Source: Prostheceraeus crozeri (lineage: Eukaryota; Platyhelminthes; Polycladida; Euryleptidae). From it: DNA of 64,000 bases. The stretch is taken from assembly GCA_907163375.1 (NCBI GenBank), contig CAJQUW010001866.1:1178001-1242000 (forward strand). Reading direction: 5' to 3'. The translations under genes and the position numbers were made by a program. The notes beneath the pieces were generated by a model. It ran no database searches, had not been told where the DNA came from, and saw only the letters and a program-made list of their open reading frames with translations. Shown here one piece after another: positions 53,311 to 64,000 of the stretch; position 1 is the first letter of the stretch, and every line of letters begins with the position of its first letter.

Positions 53311-53489
53311 AGGGAAATAAAGCATTTAGTAGCGAGCATCTAATCGGTTTGGTAGCGTACGATTTACAATGCAGGAAGAAATGTGTATTTTTTGAGCCCA
53401 TGCAAGACTTATCAATGATCCCATCAATCTCCTAAATCAGACATCAAGTTTTTTTTTCATTTTTCAAAATTCTTCTATTTCATGCATCA

Positions 53490-53545
53490 GGATTCCACCT
53501 CAGTTCCCCCTGACTTAGAGCGAGGACTCTACCACAAAGCCACTG
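53490..53545 (-). repeat. tRNA-derived (SINE-like) fragment
   Basis: On minus, GTGGCTTTGTGGTAGAGTCC resembles an A box, with a weak B-box-like AGGTGGAATCC about 30 nt on. Confidence 0.4.
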
Positions 53546-56040
53546 CCTCAATCACTGACGTTGTGAATGTAAATTATTTCATTCTATCAATTCAGCCGCT
53601 TCTATCAGCCCAAAACGTTCATTTTTCTAATTCTATGGTTCAAACTAACCAATCGTAACTATTTTTGCAGATATCCATCATTTTTTAGATGAAATTCATG
53701 ACTTGGCCCACTAACTGTTGTCTTCCAAGAAAAGATAGTCTGTCACAATGATGATATTGTGGTAAATACATTGTAAGACCGATTAAACATATCATATCAA
53801 TTATATAGTGAACAATAAATGAAGAGGCTAGTTTGTGTTAAGTTCTGTCGTGTGCAAGATTTGTTTTCATGAACGATTGGCCATTCCATATTTATGACGT
53901 CTTGCATGCATCTGACTTGTGTACATTCTGTACAGTCATTATTTTACAGCTGATGCTAGTGTGTCTGAGTTTTTCAGGGAATCTTGTGTTACTTTCTGTG
54001 GCCAATTATGCAAAAATTACTGTTCTACTTATTAATTGGAAATTCATATCACTCAATTACACATGCAGGTAGATATCAAACGTTTACACTAGCACCATGG
54101 ATAGCGTGTAATCATTATACGGAACGGACATTTAACTGTTTTTAATGGTGTGGAGTTTGCAGTGTAGGTGTACATTTTCTAACCGCCAACACGAGAATCT
54201 TTGGGGAGCGAAAACGAAAATGAGACTTTCACCACTACGAATCTGCGCGTCGTCCGAGTTCTTCCTGGTTCCTCTTCTTGTCAGACAAGATCAAAGAAAA
54301 ATACATGTAAATCCAATGGGACGCAGAGTGAAGTTCTCTGCATAAAAGAAATCTGGAAAGAAGAGGAATTCAGTAGAACTCGGCAGACGCGCAGATTCAT
54401 CGTAGCCATTTCTCTGAATTTTTCATCTTCGGTCTCGTTCCCTGCAGAAGCCCGTTTTTAGGACAGGACAAGCATCTTTTTCATGTCAGTAGAAATATGA
54501 AATGTGCATCTTATTGTGTATTGATGAATACTAGTCATGTCCCAATAATACCCAAGAACTCTTTACAAAGTGCAATAACCCTATCTATATTGTAAGATTC
54601 CTGTCTTGTGCGCAAGAAATTCTCCATAAAATGCAAGAATCCTTCCTAAATTATGATATGATCCTTTCTTTATTATAGTGCTAGAACATTTACGATATTG
54701 CTGAAGCTCTTTTCTAATTGCACTTAAAAACTCCTTCTAAATTGTAATAACTTTTCATATCTAACAGCACAATATTCTCCATGATTATTGCTTTAATAAT
54801 AAAGTTTAAGCTTCCCAAAGAGTGCATAAATTTCAAGGGGTGGAATTAACCGTCTCTATTGCACTCCTCCTTTGAAATTTCATTAGAACATAGAAAGTTT
54901 TTCATCCTCTAAAACGGTAAATTCCACATAGAAATCTCAGGAAATGCCGCTGATATCTACCATTCCATAACAAATGGAGACTGGTCTTATATTACAAGAA
55001 CACTTCCGATATTGAAAGAACTGTTTCTAAATTACCCTTTTAATTTGAAGAGCAAATTGCATATTTTAGGGAACCCACATTAATTTCAAAAACCTTTTCC
55101 AAGTTTCCAGAACATCACTGTCTAATTTTGAAGATACTCCTCCTATTTTCAAGAATCTTTCTTAGATTTAATAGCCTTTTGTAGATTGTACAGTGGAAAA
55201 ATTCTGATTTCATCCAGAATCATTTTTGATTGCACATAATTCATCTTCGATCTGAAAAGGCCATCATTCAAGCAACAGGACATAAGGTTGGTTTCCATTG
55301 GGTCGCGCGTTGTACGTCGTAGCACCGTCTTCCGCAATAGCGCGCTCTGATTGGTCAAAGTTTGCGCTTCAACTCGTAAGACGGTTTTCAATCAGTGTCT
55401 GCTTCTTTGCCGTGTGTGTCACGTGTAATACAGTGCCCATTCTGCCATGAACGTCGAGTGTTCTTGTCGTTAGAAAAAGGAAAGATAATTGTGACGTTAA
55501 ATTTTAATCGACAGCGCCGACGGTGAAGCGACCTACGATCCATTGAAAACCAGCCGATAGTCTACAGGCGACAGAAAGTAACAATTGGTTAATGCGATGA
55601 ATATATATTTTGCTAACTACTTTACACCCATACATGTACTTATTTTTGTTTTCATAGCTTCTATATGCGGCGAATCCCTCTGGTGATAATGTCATGTCTT
55701 TCTTGGAGTCAAAGCGCAACCAGCTTTTTGCATTTCACTTGAGAATTTCTCATTTTCGTATTGATTCTCATATGTACGAAAGTGAGTTTTTATTGTCTTT
55801 GGCCGTCCGTGAACGCTGTTCTCCGGTCCCGTTGTTTTTTGCAACATCTCGTATATTGTCAAATAAATGTGTCTCAAACAATGACTTTTACGATGGACGA
55901 AGTGGTTGATCAATAGATTTAGGACTATAGTCATACCAAGTAAGCCCATTGAAAATAACTATTCTTGGTTTGTGGCATCAAGCCTTCGATAAAGCTGTTT
56001 TGTGGAAATTCACTGTTGACTGTGCAATACCAAAGCTACT
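53546..56040. other. No gene recognised; one imperfect inverted repeat
   Basis: At 54236-54280 and 54358-54402 the two arms share CGAATCTGCGCGTC, CGAGTTCT and CCTCTTCTT in inverted order, a fold-back of about 170 bp. The rest is AT-rich with no exon supported. Confidence 0.5.
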
Positions 56041-56177
56041 TACGAAACCGATGTACAAAAAACGATTGGATTATCTTTATCATCCAATCGGGAAGGCAAT
56101 CGCTTTCGTAATGTATCAACACGAACAATAGTGCCTTCCTACATTTTGTTATTCTCGTTTTGTACATCGGTTTCGTA
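56041..56177. mobile_element. Fold-back/MITE-like element with 20-bp perfect inverted repeats
   Basis: TACGAAACCGATGTACAAAA (56041-56060) is the exact complement of 56158-56177. Inside, CGATTGGAT/ATCCAATCG (56063-56090) makes a further stem. The whole 137 bp can fold into a multi-stem structure. Confidence 0.65.
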
Positions 56178-57055
56178 TTCAATATCAGGCAGCTTTCGCA
56201 CTGCACAGTTCACAGTGTGGAACAATTGAATATTGAGTAGCATTCTCAATTGAAATATTGAATGCAATATTAGGAATCATCAACATGCCTAGTTCACATC
56301 TCTCAACATCGAAACAACCAGACTTGTAAGTGGCCGGGAAACCCGCGGGCCGGGCCGAGCTTGGGCTATTTTGAAACTAACACCATGTAGCCAACTTGTA
56401 GCGATTCATAAATAATGGTTGCTTCTCTCAATACTGACGGTCATAGCTAGAACTAGTCGCGACGGTCAGAAAATCATTTTTTCATTGAATATATGTAAAT
56501 TCAAGTCTGAATTCTGACGAATCAGGAAATTTGCATCACTTCAAACGTGTGCCGTTAGAAAAATTTATTCGAGAAAGTAAATTGAGAAGATAATTGAGAA
56601 TAATCAAAAAGTCTTGGAATAAATTGAGTTCGTGAGACCCATGTGAAAAACATTTCAATTTTTTCCACGCTACGTAATAAAGCAGACAGTTAAAGTTCGA
56701 GTGTGTTCTCTAATTCCGCTGAATTCCGCTTCCTTGACATTTGCCAGTCGCGTGAGACAAAGGGAGACGAATTTCTCCTTGTCAATCTCCGCGGTTTCTG
56801 AAAACCAGACGAATAAGTAATTCAGCTCTAAACTACGCATTTAAGCATCATTTTTCATAATTGCATATTTAAATCAAATGAATATCAAGTTACGCATACA
56901 AAGTTACAGTCATGGAAGCAAATAGAAGTAAGCTTTTTAATAGATATCGTTAACACCAGAATTCATAAGAGTCCACAGAATTATATTCATCTGCGCGCTT
57001 CGGTTTCCTAGAAAGGAAAAATTGTATGTAACCTTAATATCGAAATGGCACATCA
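56178..57055. other. No gene recognised
   Basis: GC-rich patch at 56330-56375 (GGGCCGGGCCGAGC). 56970-57055 matches, inverted, the sequence after the MITE relative at 19530. Confidence 0.5.
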
Positions 57056-57596
57056 CAGAATGCTTGCTCACTCACTCACTCAATCACACACTTGCTCCTT
57101 CTCGAATGGATAATTCGTGTATCGCTTACATTGCAAATGGCAAACAATAAGCTGTCAGCAGAGGACACCAGAACCAGTGAGAGATGCGTGCGTGCTGTGA
57201 TATCACTTCGCACACACCAAAACACACATCGATGTGTGGCTTCGATTCAATGTATGCACTATACAGTGAGCAATGCCGAGGAGAGGGTATGAAATCATCA
57301 AGTGAACTAATTTTCGTACGCCTGCTACTTTTTTAAATAATGATGGGAAGGGCCAATATTATGGAGAAAACTTCTGCGCAATTATCTGAATTCCTCGAAT
57401 CTGAAGGAATTTTGGTAATCGAAGCACTTTGTTGGAACTCACATTAATCCGCAAGCGACGCACGACTTTTTTCCTATCTCCATAAGGTGCTAGGAATTCC
57501 TTTTTGCCCACCTAATGGGTTCTTCGTCGTGCCGTCCATTTCGTATTAATCACACTTCTAGCAAACCGAAGCTGATAAACAAAATATTTAATTCTG
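57056..57596 (-). mobile_element. Diverged relative of the 520-bp MITE-like element
   Basis: Inverted relative of 19131-19530 and 11866-12385: contains the complements of TCGTGCGTCGCTT and the CAGATTCGA.GAATTCAGAT block, and ends TTAATTCTG. Confidence 0.7.
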
Positions 57597-59009
57597 TGTT
57601 AGAGTCATATAAACAAAGAATGAAGACTTTAGTCGAATTGTCCTGATTTGAGGCACAATAAGACAATCAGAACGGTCACTTTGACGAAGTAAGAACTCGT
57701 ACAAACAGTTCCTGTATAACTTGTGATCAAAGTCTCACTTTATAGATCAAAAGTCAGATATGCGTGGGATTAATCATGATGGTAAAACAAATGCAGTATT
57801 GTGAGGGTTTATATATTATATATGATAAACCCACTAATTAAAGGACTTGCAGCTCGAGATGAGCGGGCAGCACCGCTACTGGGCCGGGCCTGGCTTTGTC
57901 TGAGCGCAACCCAAATCATTTACAAGTCTGGACACAACTCCCTACTTTAAGTTGCAGCCGCCCAGTTAAATTTGAGATTTGCATATAGCACATAAAGGCA
58001 AATTTCGGCAGGCATTCATTAAATTCTGCAACCAACTGGCGTAGGAACTCTACTGACATGTCATCCAAATTAAAAGCGTTGACTGTCGACTGAAATTTAC
58101 CTGCGGTGAGAAATGAATGCTTCAATATAGCACATAGTAGAATATAGCGGAGTACTTGTCGCTGTTGTGGAATAGAACGCGTATGTTGCAACTGGGAGGC
58201 AGTAGGCCTATTCCTACACAAAGGCACACATCTCGCTTTACATCTTGGTCTATATTTAGGTTAGCCTAGTCACAAGCTTCAATACCCTTAATAGGCCTAC
58301 AAATTTTAGGACTGACCGATTGTGATAGCCTAGGCATTAGGGCAGCAATTTTTATGCAGGCATGTCAGCGATAAGCCCTGACGGCATTGTTAGTCAGACT
58401 TAGGGCTTAAAACGTAGCTATGCATTCCGAAGGGACGCGTAGCTGACTGTTTAGGCTATATAGCGGCAGCATGCAGGTTACTAATTATTGATTAGGCTTA
58501 GAGTCAGCGATTTAGAAGTCATAAAGCAAATTATTACAGTAGGCTTACGTCATCTTTTAGTTTTGACATTTTGTAACCATGCACGGCCTTACTACTACAT
58601 AGCTACATTGAGGTCTAGTCATACGACGTAGCCTATGTGCCGATACGCGCAAACTTAACCGCATAAGCCGGCTAGGCCTATAGCCTAGTTTATGTGCAGC
58701 CTATATAGGCACACGTCAGAGAGCATTAGCCTACATAGCTGTAGGTTAAGGCACTGCATGGTTACCAAATGGCAAAACTAAAAGATTAAATGCGGTAATA
58801 ATGAACATCATGATTTCTAAATCATTCTAAGATAAAAAATTACCAATTTCTAAAGGTTTATCGCGCGCAATGTAGCGTTATCACATTCAGTGGGCCTATA
58901 GCTACAAGCTGTCATGCAGACTAAGTTCACTTATAAATTTATTATAGAGCCTAGACCATGTAATATCAGAGCTACAAAAAAGCGGCAGAATAGAAAATTT
59001 CCAGTCAGT
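57597..59009. other. No gene; TAGGCCTA/TAGCCTA-rich patch at 58200-58960
   Basis: AGGCCTA, AGGCTTA and AGCCTA strings occur more than a dozen times in about 750 bp (for example GGCTAGGCCTATAGCCTAG at 58670). No open frame or RNA gene is evident. Confidence 0.6.
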
Positions 59010-59443
59010 AGGTGACATGCCACGCGTAATTACGGAACACCCCAAACATCCGTGGTTAAAGACATTCTATTCTTCTACCCGCGTACATACGCGCTGCACT
59101 AAGAGTCAGAAATCACTTGATCTGATGCCGTTAAAACATAGCGAGTGTTTATGAATACGCGCGGGCGAGCGTCTATAGTTTGCGCGTCGTCTACGGTATT
59201 CCTGCGTTGGCGCTTGAACCACGGATGAACCGCTAAGCATGTACTGTCTTCCCAGAGCATGAAATTGAGGTCCTATCACATTGTTTAGCCTCTGATACAT
59301 GCAGACACATGAGACGCAAAGTCTATATAACAGGACTGCCAACTATACTAACTTATATAACAGATGTTGCAGCAATGTCACCCATAGCCACGGATGTTTA
59401 GGGTCATGCGTAATTACGCGTAATTGAGCGTGGCATGTCACCT
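59010..59443. mobile_element. TA-flanked MITE-like element (about 434 bp)
   Basis: GGTGACATGCCACGC at 59011 is the inverse of GCGTGGCATGTCACC ending at 59442, and AATTACG follows inside on both sides. Both ends are flanked by TA, the duplication made by Tc1/mariner-type transposases. No transposase inside. Confidence 0.7.
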
Positions 59444-60160
59444 AATGGTCCGGGTCCAAGGAGGACCCAAACAGCCCCGCGGAACCGACCCGCATTCAGC
59501 CCAGACCTATTCTTTTTAATACTTATCAGGTACAAAAACCCGGATAATTTAATCTAAATCTGACTTTACATGCATGCTGTGTTCAACATATTCCAGGTAT
59601 TTTGATGATGTTGCGTACACTCCATTATCCTGTTAGCTATTATTGAGAGGCTCTTCTTTGAGAGGCTGCGCCTCTGCTGAGACCTAGATTTTCTTATTCT
59701 GATCACCTCTTTGATGTTTCATTGAATCTTTCTTGAAGCAGCTTCGAATAGCTAATTAACATGAGACGCTGATCAGAAATGAAAATCACATTTAGAGTAG
59801 GTGTATATTTAGAATGTAGGTTTAATGGAAATTGATGAAATTTCAATAAGAACACAGAGAAAACGGGAGCTCCACCTAAATCCATCTAATGTACATCAGT
59901 TATGCCTAAATGAGAAATTTCTACTCTCAAAGGCGACATGTTGTAGAAATATCAATTTTTCTCACAACTTCTAACGCCGAAGTTTCTCTTTCATCATCAG
60001 AGCACATCACGTTCATGGCTTTCCGTTAGCTGAGAAGCTTTTAAGTCTCGAAAATCAAAACTTCTTGTCTACACCTTTTGATCCTGTTGTAATCTATCCA
60101 AAAGTTTGCGTTTAGAATGAAGTGCAACTGGTTTTAGGCAGATTACTTCAGCCTCTTCCA
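59444..60160. other. No gene recognised
   Basis: A GC-rich start (GGTCCGGGTCCAAGGAGGACC) and then AT-rich sequence leading into the pyrimidine tract. Confidence 0.5.
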
Positions 60161-62000
60161 CTTCATTCTTCTCCCTTAGCCTCTTCTTCTAATGTTTCGC
60201 TTTCCCCCCTTTCTTCTTCAGATTGGTCGTGATTTTCTTATTTTTCCTTTTCTTATTTTCCATCTTCCTCCAATTCCTCTTCAGCCTCTCCTTGCCTTTA
60301 TTCTCTGGTATATTCCTTCTCCTCCATCAGATTTTCAACTTTCTTCTTCTCTTTCTTTTTTTCTTCTCCCTTATTATCCTCCTTCCTTTTCTTCCTCCTC
60401 CTCCCCTCCTTCTTCTCACTTAGCCGCTTCTTCTTATTCTTCTCTTTCCGCTCTTTCTTCGTCAAATAAGTCGTGATTTTCCTATTCTACTTCAGTCTTT
60501 CCTTCTCGTACTCCCGCCTCTTCATTCATCCTCTCCCAAGTCACCATCTTTCTTTTTCTTCTCCCCCTTCTGTCCTCCTCCACCACTCCTTCTCGAACTG
60601 TTACCTCCTTCTTCATAATCATCTTCTTCCTTGTCCTCCGCTTTCTTTTCCTCCTTCGCCATCTTTTTTCTTCATTTCCTCTTCTCCTTTATCGACTTCC
60701 TTCTTTTTTCCCTCCTTCTTCCTTGCTTCTACTTCATCACATTTTCTCATTCACTCCTTCATTGTATTTTTCTCTGCTGATCCTCTGTTTCTCCTTCATC
60801 TTCCTTTTCCTTCTCCCTCCTTCCCGATTTCTCCTTCCCCTCTCATTCTCTCTCCTTTATCAACTTCCTTCTTATTCTTCCCCTGCTCTTCTCCTTCTCC
60901 TTTATCAACTTCCTTCTTATTCTTCCCCTGCTCCTCTCCTTCTCATTCATCAACTTCCTTCTCACTCTTCCCCTGCTCCTCTCCTTCTCATTCATCAACT
61001 TCCTTCTCACTCTTCCCCTGCTCCTCTCCTTCTCCTTCATCAACTTCCTTCTCACTCTTCCCCTGCTCCTCTCCTTCTCCTTCATCAACTTCCTTCTTAT
61101 TCTTCCCCTGCTCCTTTCCTTCTCCTTCATCAACTTCCTTCTTATTCTTCCCCTGCTCCTCTCCTTCTCATTCATCAACTTCCTTCTCACTCTTCCCCTG
61201 CTCCTCTCCTTCTCCTTTATCAACTTCCTTCTCACTCTTCCCCTGCTCCTCTCCTTCTCATTCATCAACTTCCTTCTCACTCTTCCCCTGCTCCTCTCCT
61301 TCTCATTCATCAACTTCCTTCTTATTCTTCCCCTGCTCCTCTCCTTCTCCTTCATCAACTTCCTTCTTATTCTTCCCCTGCTCCTTTCCTTCTCATTCAT
61401 CAACTTCCTTCTCACTCTTCCCCTGCTCCTCTCCTTCTCCTTCATCAACTTCCTTCTCACTCTTCCCCTGCTCCTCTCCTTCTCATTCATCAACTTCCTT
61501 CTTATTCTTCCCCTGCTCCTCTCCTTCTCCTTTATCAACTTCCTTCTCACTCTTCCCCTGCTCCTCTCCTTCTCATTCATCAACTTCCTTCTTATTCTTC
61601 CCCTGCTCCTCTCCTTCTCCTTCATCAACTTCCTTCTTATTCTTCCCCTGCTCCTCTCCTTCTCCTTCATCAACTTCCTTCTTATTCTTCCCCTGCTCCT
61701 CTCCTTCTCCTTCATCAACTTCCTTCTTATTCTTCCCCTGCTCCTTTCCTTCTCCTTTATCATATTTTTCTTCTTCCTTTCCTCTTCTCCCTAATCATCT
61801 TCTCCCACCTTCTCCTTTTCCTCTTCTTCCTCATCATCCTCCTTCCCTCTTTTTCCTCTCCTTCTTCTACTCCTGCCTATTTCTTCCACATTGTTATCTT
61901 CTTCTTCGTCTGCTTTGTCCCCTTTTCCTTCATTTCTTCTTCGCCATCTTCCTCCTTTTCATCCCCGTCATTTTCTCTGTCTTCTTCATCTTTCACTTCT
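60160..62000 (+). repeat. Polypyrimidine tract with a 45-bp minisatellite
   Basis: The + strand is almost pure C/T for about 1.8 kb. From 60849 to 61763 it forms about 20 tandem copies of a 45-bp unit (TCATCAACTTCCTTCT, then A/CTCTTCCCCTGCTCC, then TCTCCTTCTC). Long open frames on both strands (up to 526 codons on + and a 15-residue repeat RGRIRRKLMKEKERS on minus) arise from this composition and are not genes. Confidence 0.92.
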
Positions 62001-62053
62001 CATTTTACTTATTTTCTTCCACGGTAATTTCTGAATTAATCGTCCCCAACTAA

Positions 62054-63086
62054 AGGGTGCAGTTGCTAACCTCAAGTGTTTGCTATACTTTGATTCACGA
62101 ATTGTATCCCTTTTTGCCCTCAGTTGACAACGTTTCCTCCCCTGGCTTATTGGCAGACTCGTTGGGAGGACGAAGTCTCTTAAATTGTGAATTTCTTCGT
62201 ATTCTGCTGAACATTCAATTTCATGCCGACAAAGGAACTACATTATCATCCAATTTATCGCCTTAGAGATGAGAAAAATAGTTCGAAGATTTAAGACTTG
62301 ATAAGATGAAAATTTCGATGTGCTGACTCGTCAGGAAGACTGCGATTGAATTAGCCTAACCTTATTCCGCTGCTATTTTGTAGTAGGAATACTTTGATTA
62401 CATCGTTTATGACATGGAGGTCCGACTTTTCGCTTTGTTTAAGTCGTAGGATGGTCAAGACAAAAAATTAGAGCAGTTTCACACATGCGACATTTTGCAG
62501 CGCGATTGTCGCTAAAATTTGGACTTCGATTTCTGCGTCTGTCAATCATCGGACAAATCATGTCAATCTCTCGATTTCATGAAACATAGAAAGTGGATGT
62601 GTCTTATCCTATTGGAGAAGGATTTGAACCTAAATTGCTCTGAAGGCAGGCTTCAGCTCTTGTTTTCATCGAAATCGGTAGGAAATTTCCTATCAGAATA
62701 TCTGAAATGTATTACATAGTACGCCATAATATTCAAAATCAGCATAAATCATTCATTTTTCAGCAATTTTGTCTCGCCGTCTACTCTGTGTAATAGACAT
62801 GCAACCTCATTTGATAGACATAGAAATCTCAGAAACCTATTCAATCAGTTCATCGATTGCGTCATCTATTCATGGCACAAGTCAACAAATTTTCACGAAG
62901 CGACCACTTTCATCATGTCAATAAGAACAGTATTTTACAATCTACTGCATCTATTGTCAATATGCGCTGTTTTTTGTGCAAGTGTCCCAGTCTAGTCAAG
63001 CAATGAAACATAGTGCATGAGCAGGGCCCTCTGGGAGTCTTGAATGGTATGAAAATAATTCTCTCCATGGCGGAAGCCATGCGAGT
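62054..63086. other. No gene recognised
   Basis: AT-rich sequence; short frames without motif. A string near 62500 (GCGCGATTGTCGC) resembles parts of the duplication that follows. Confidence 0.5.
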
Positions 63087-64000
63087 CATCAACTTCTTCA
63101 TATTCTGGGAATCAGTTTGGTGTGTGGATCACCAAAATCCGAGCACTGACGGCTGAGAACGAAGAATTGATGACATGGACTGACTTAAGTAATCGTCGAT
63201 TGCACGTGCATAGAAGGCACTATTGTTTGACGCATGCGGAAGTCAATGACTCCAACACACTCAAACTTCAAATGTATATGATAGAATCGGTTCTACTGAA
63301 CGAAATTTAGCAATTTGTAATTAATTTGTTTTAATCAGAAATGCTCTCAGATTGACACTACGTTTTAGATTGTTAGTCGGTCAAAACTGAAAATCGCCTG
63401 AAAATCGCGCGATTTCCAGGAGAATTCTTGCGACAATTTATCTGCTTTTAAAACGCGCGACATGTGAGAAAAGCTCCATAGGCTGTAATGTTACCCTGGC
63501 ATCCGCGTGACTATGCTGCTGTCTTCGATGGACATAGCTTTCCAATTGTCTCTGTTGACCATTGTTGCAAGGAAAAAATTTCTCTGCATGTTGGACGTCC
63601 TAGGCGCCATCAACTTCTTGATACTCTGAGGATTAGTTTGGTGTGTGGATCACCGAAATCTGAGCACTGACGGCTGAGAACTAGGTCAAAATGTGAAGTG
63701 GCGATATTGAATGACTTCAGTCATTGTCGTTAGCACGCGCATTGGCTACAGTATTGATTGATTTACACGAAGTTCGAGAACATCAACACTTTGTAAATCA
63801 AAGATGTTTTTCCAGATAGAATCGGTTATACTTAGCGAAAATTAGCAATTCGAAATGAGTTTCAATCGCCATGTCATGCTGAACTCAGAAATGTTCTTAG
63901 TTAGACATGACATGAGGTCAAAAATCAAAATGGCGCGATTTACTCACGGCAAAATGAAAACGCGCGACATGTGTGAAAGGCTCCATTGGCTGCAATGTTA
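63087..64000 (+). repeat. Tandem duplication of about 521 bp, running off the window
   Basis: 63087 and 63608 both start CATCAACTTCTT. Both continue through TTGGTGTGTGGATCACC, GAGCACTGACGGCTGAGAAC and ATAGAATCGGTT, and end near GCGCGACATGTG, with GGCTG.AATGTTA at 63481 and 64000. Copies are diverged. No coding content is supported. Confidence 0.8.

Noticed and set aside
54145-54461. Possible small gene at 54145-54461
   Set aside because: It lies inside an imperfect inverted repeat and lacks splice sites or motifs.
60473-62053. Very long open frames (526, 434 and 306 codons) in the pyrimidine tract
   Set aside because: They follow from the C/T-only composition and the 45-bp repeat, occur in several frames and on both strands, and give meaningless Ser/Pro/Leu or Arg/Lys repeats.
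1-64000. CRISPR arrays, bacterial operons or riboswitches
   Set aside because: The direct repeats seen are long tandem or transposon-derived units without spacer structure, and the genes are eukaryotic with introns.

Overview
This window looks like a piece of an animal nuclear genome: AT-rich, intron-containing, and crowded with eukaryotic mobile elements (a LINE, a Penelope-like remnant, a Tc1/mariner transposon, MITE-like repeats, tRNA-derived repeats and one very large DNA element). The sequence alone does not fix the species; an invertebrate is my best guess. The only host protein gene I can recognise is the 3' part of a class A GPCR, in three exons at 46584-46866, 49555-49791 and 51245-51682 (+).

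The centrepiece is a complete Maverick/Polinton (adintovirus-like) virus-transposon at 22988-46547, about 23.6 kb. It has long terminal inverted repeats starting AGTAGTAAG and ending in ACTACT, and is flanked by a perfect 6-bp target duplication, CATGTT (22982-22987 and 46548-46553). It lies in the GPCR intron that splits the Arg codon of the DRY motif, only 30 bp before the next exon. It carries a protein-primed-type family B polymerase, a chromodomain integrase, a packaging ATPase, an adenain-like protease, a double-jelly-roll major capsid protein, a pVI/PX-like protein, two tandem penton/minor-capsid-like proteins and several accessory genes.

Layout of the element: a left block on + (24981-32581) runs from early-type genes to ATPase, integrase, capsid and protease. 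A short minus block (32608-33866) encodes a TBP-like protein and two PC4-like proteins. Two penton-like genes follow on + (33890-36847). The polymerase is on minus (37027-40995), opposed by a small + gene (41276-41671). The right arm (42268-44670) holds minus-strand accessory genes, three copies of a 138-bp hairpin-rich repeat and several TATA boxes. Genes are extremely compact, with overlapping stop/start codons and polyadenylation signals that coincide with stop codons.

Most notable: (1) a 181-residue TATA-binding-protein-like protein made of two repeats 91 residues apart, next to PC4-like genes, suggesting that the element brings its own transcription-initiation module; (2) start codons that form a whole coding exon (ATG|GTAAGT) at both ends of the element, each followed by a 67-nt intron; (3) single in-frame TAG codons in the ATPase and in both penton-like genes; (4) the structured 138-bp repeat; (5) a free-standing paralog of the polymerase N-terminal domain.

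Left flank (1-22981): a 288-bp tandem array with tRNA-like genes abutting a LINE that lacks its 3' part, a Penelope-type GIY-YIG remnant, an intact Tc1-like transposase, two near-identical 520-bp MITE-like copies in opposite orientation and other dispersed repeats. Right flank (51683-64000): no recognisable genes, but MITE-like and hairpin elements, a TAGGCCTA-rich patch, a 45-bp polypyrimidine minisatellite and a tandem duplication at the window end.
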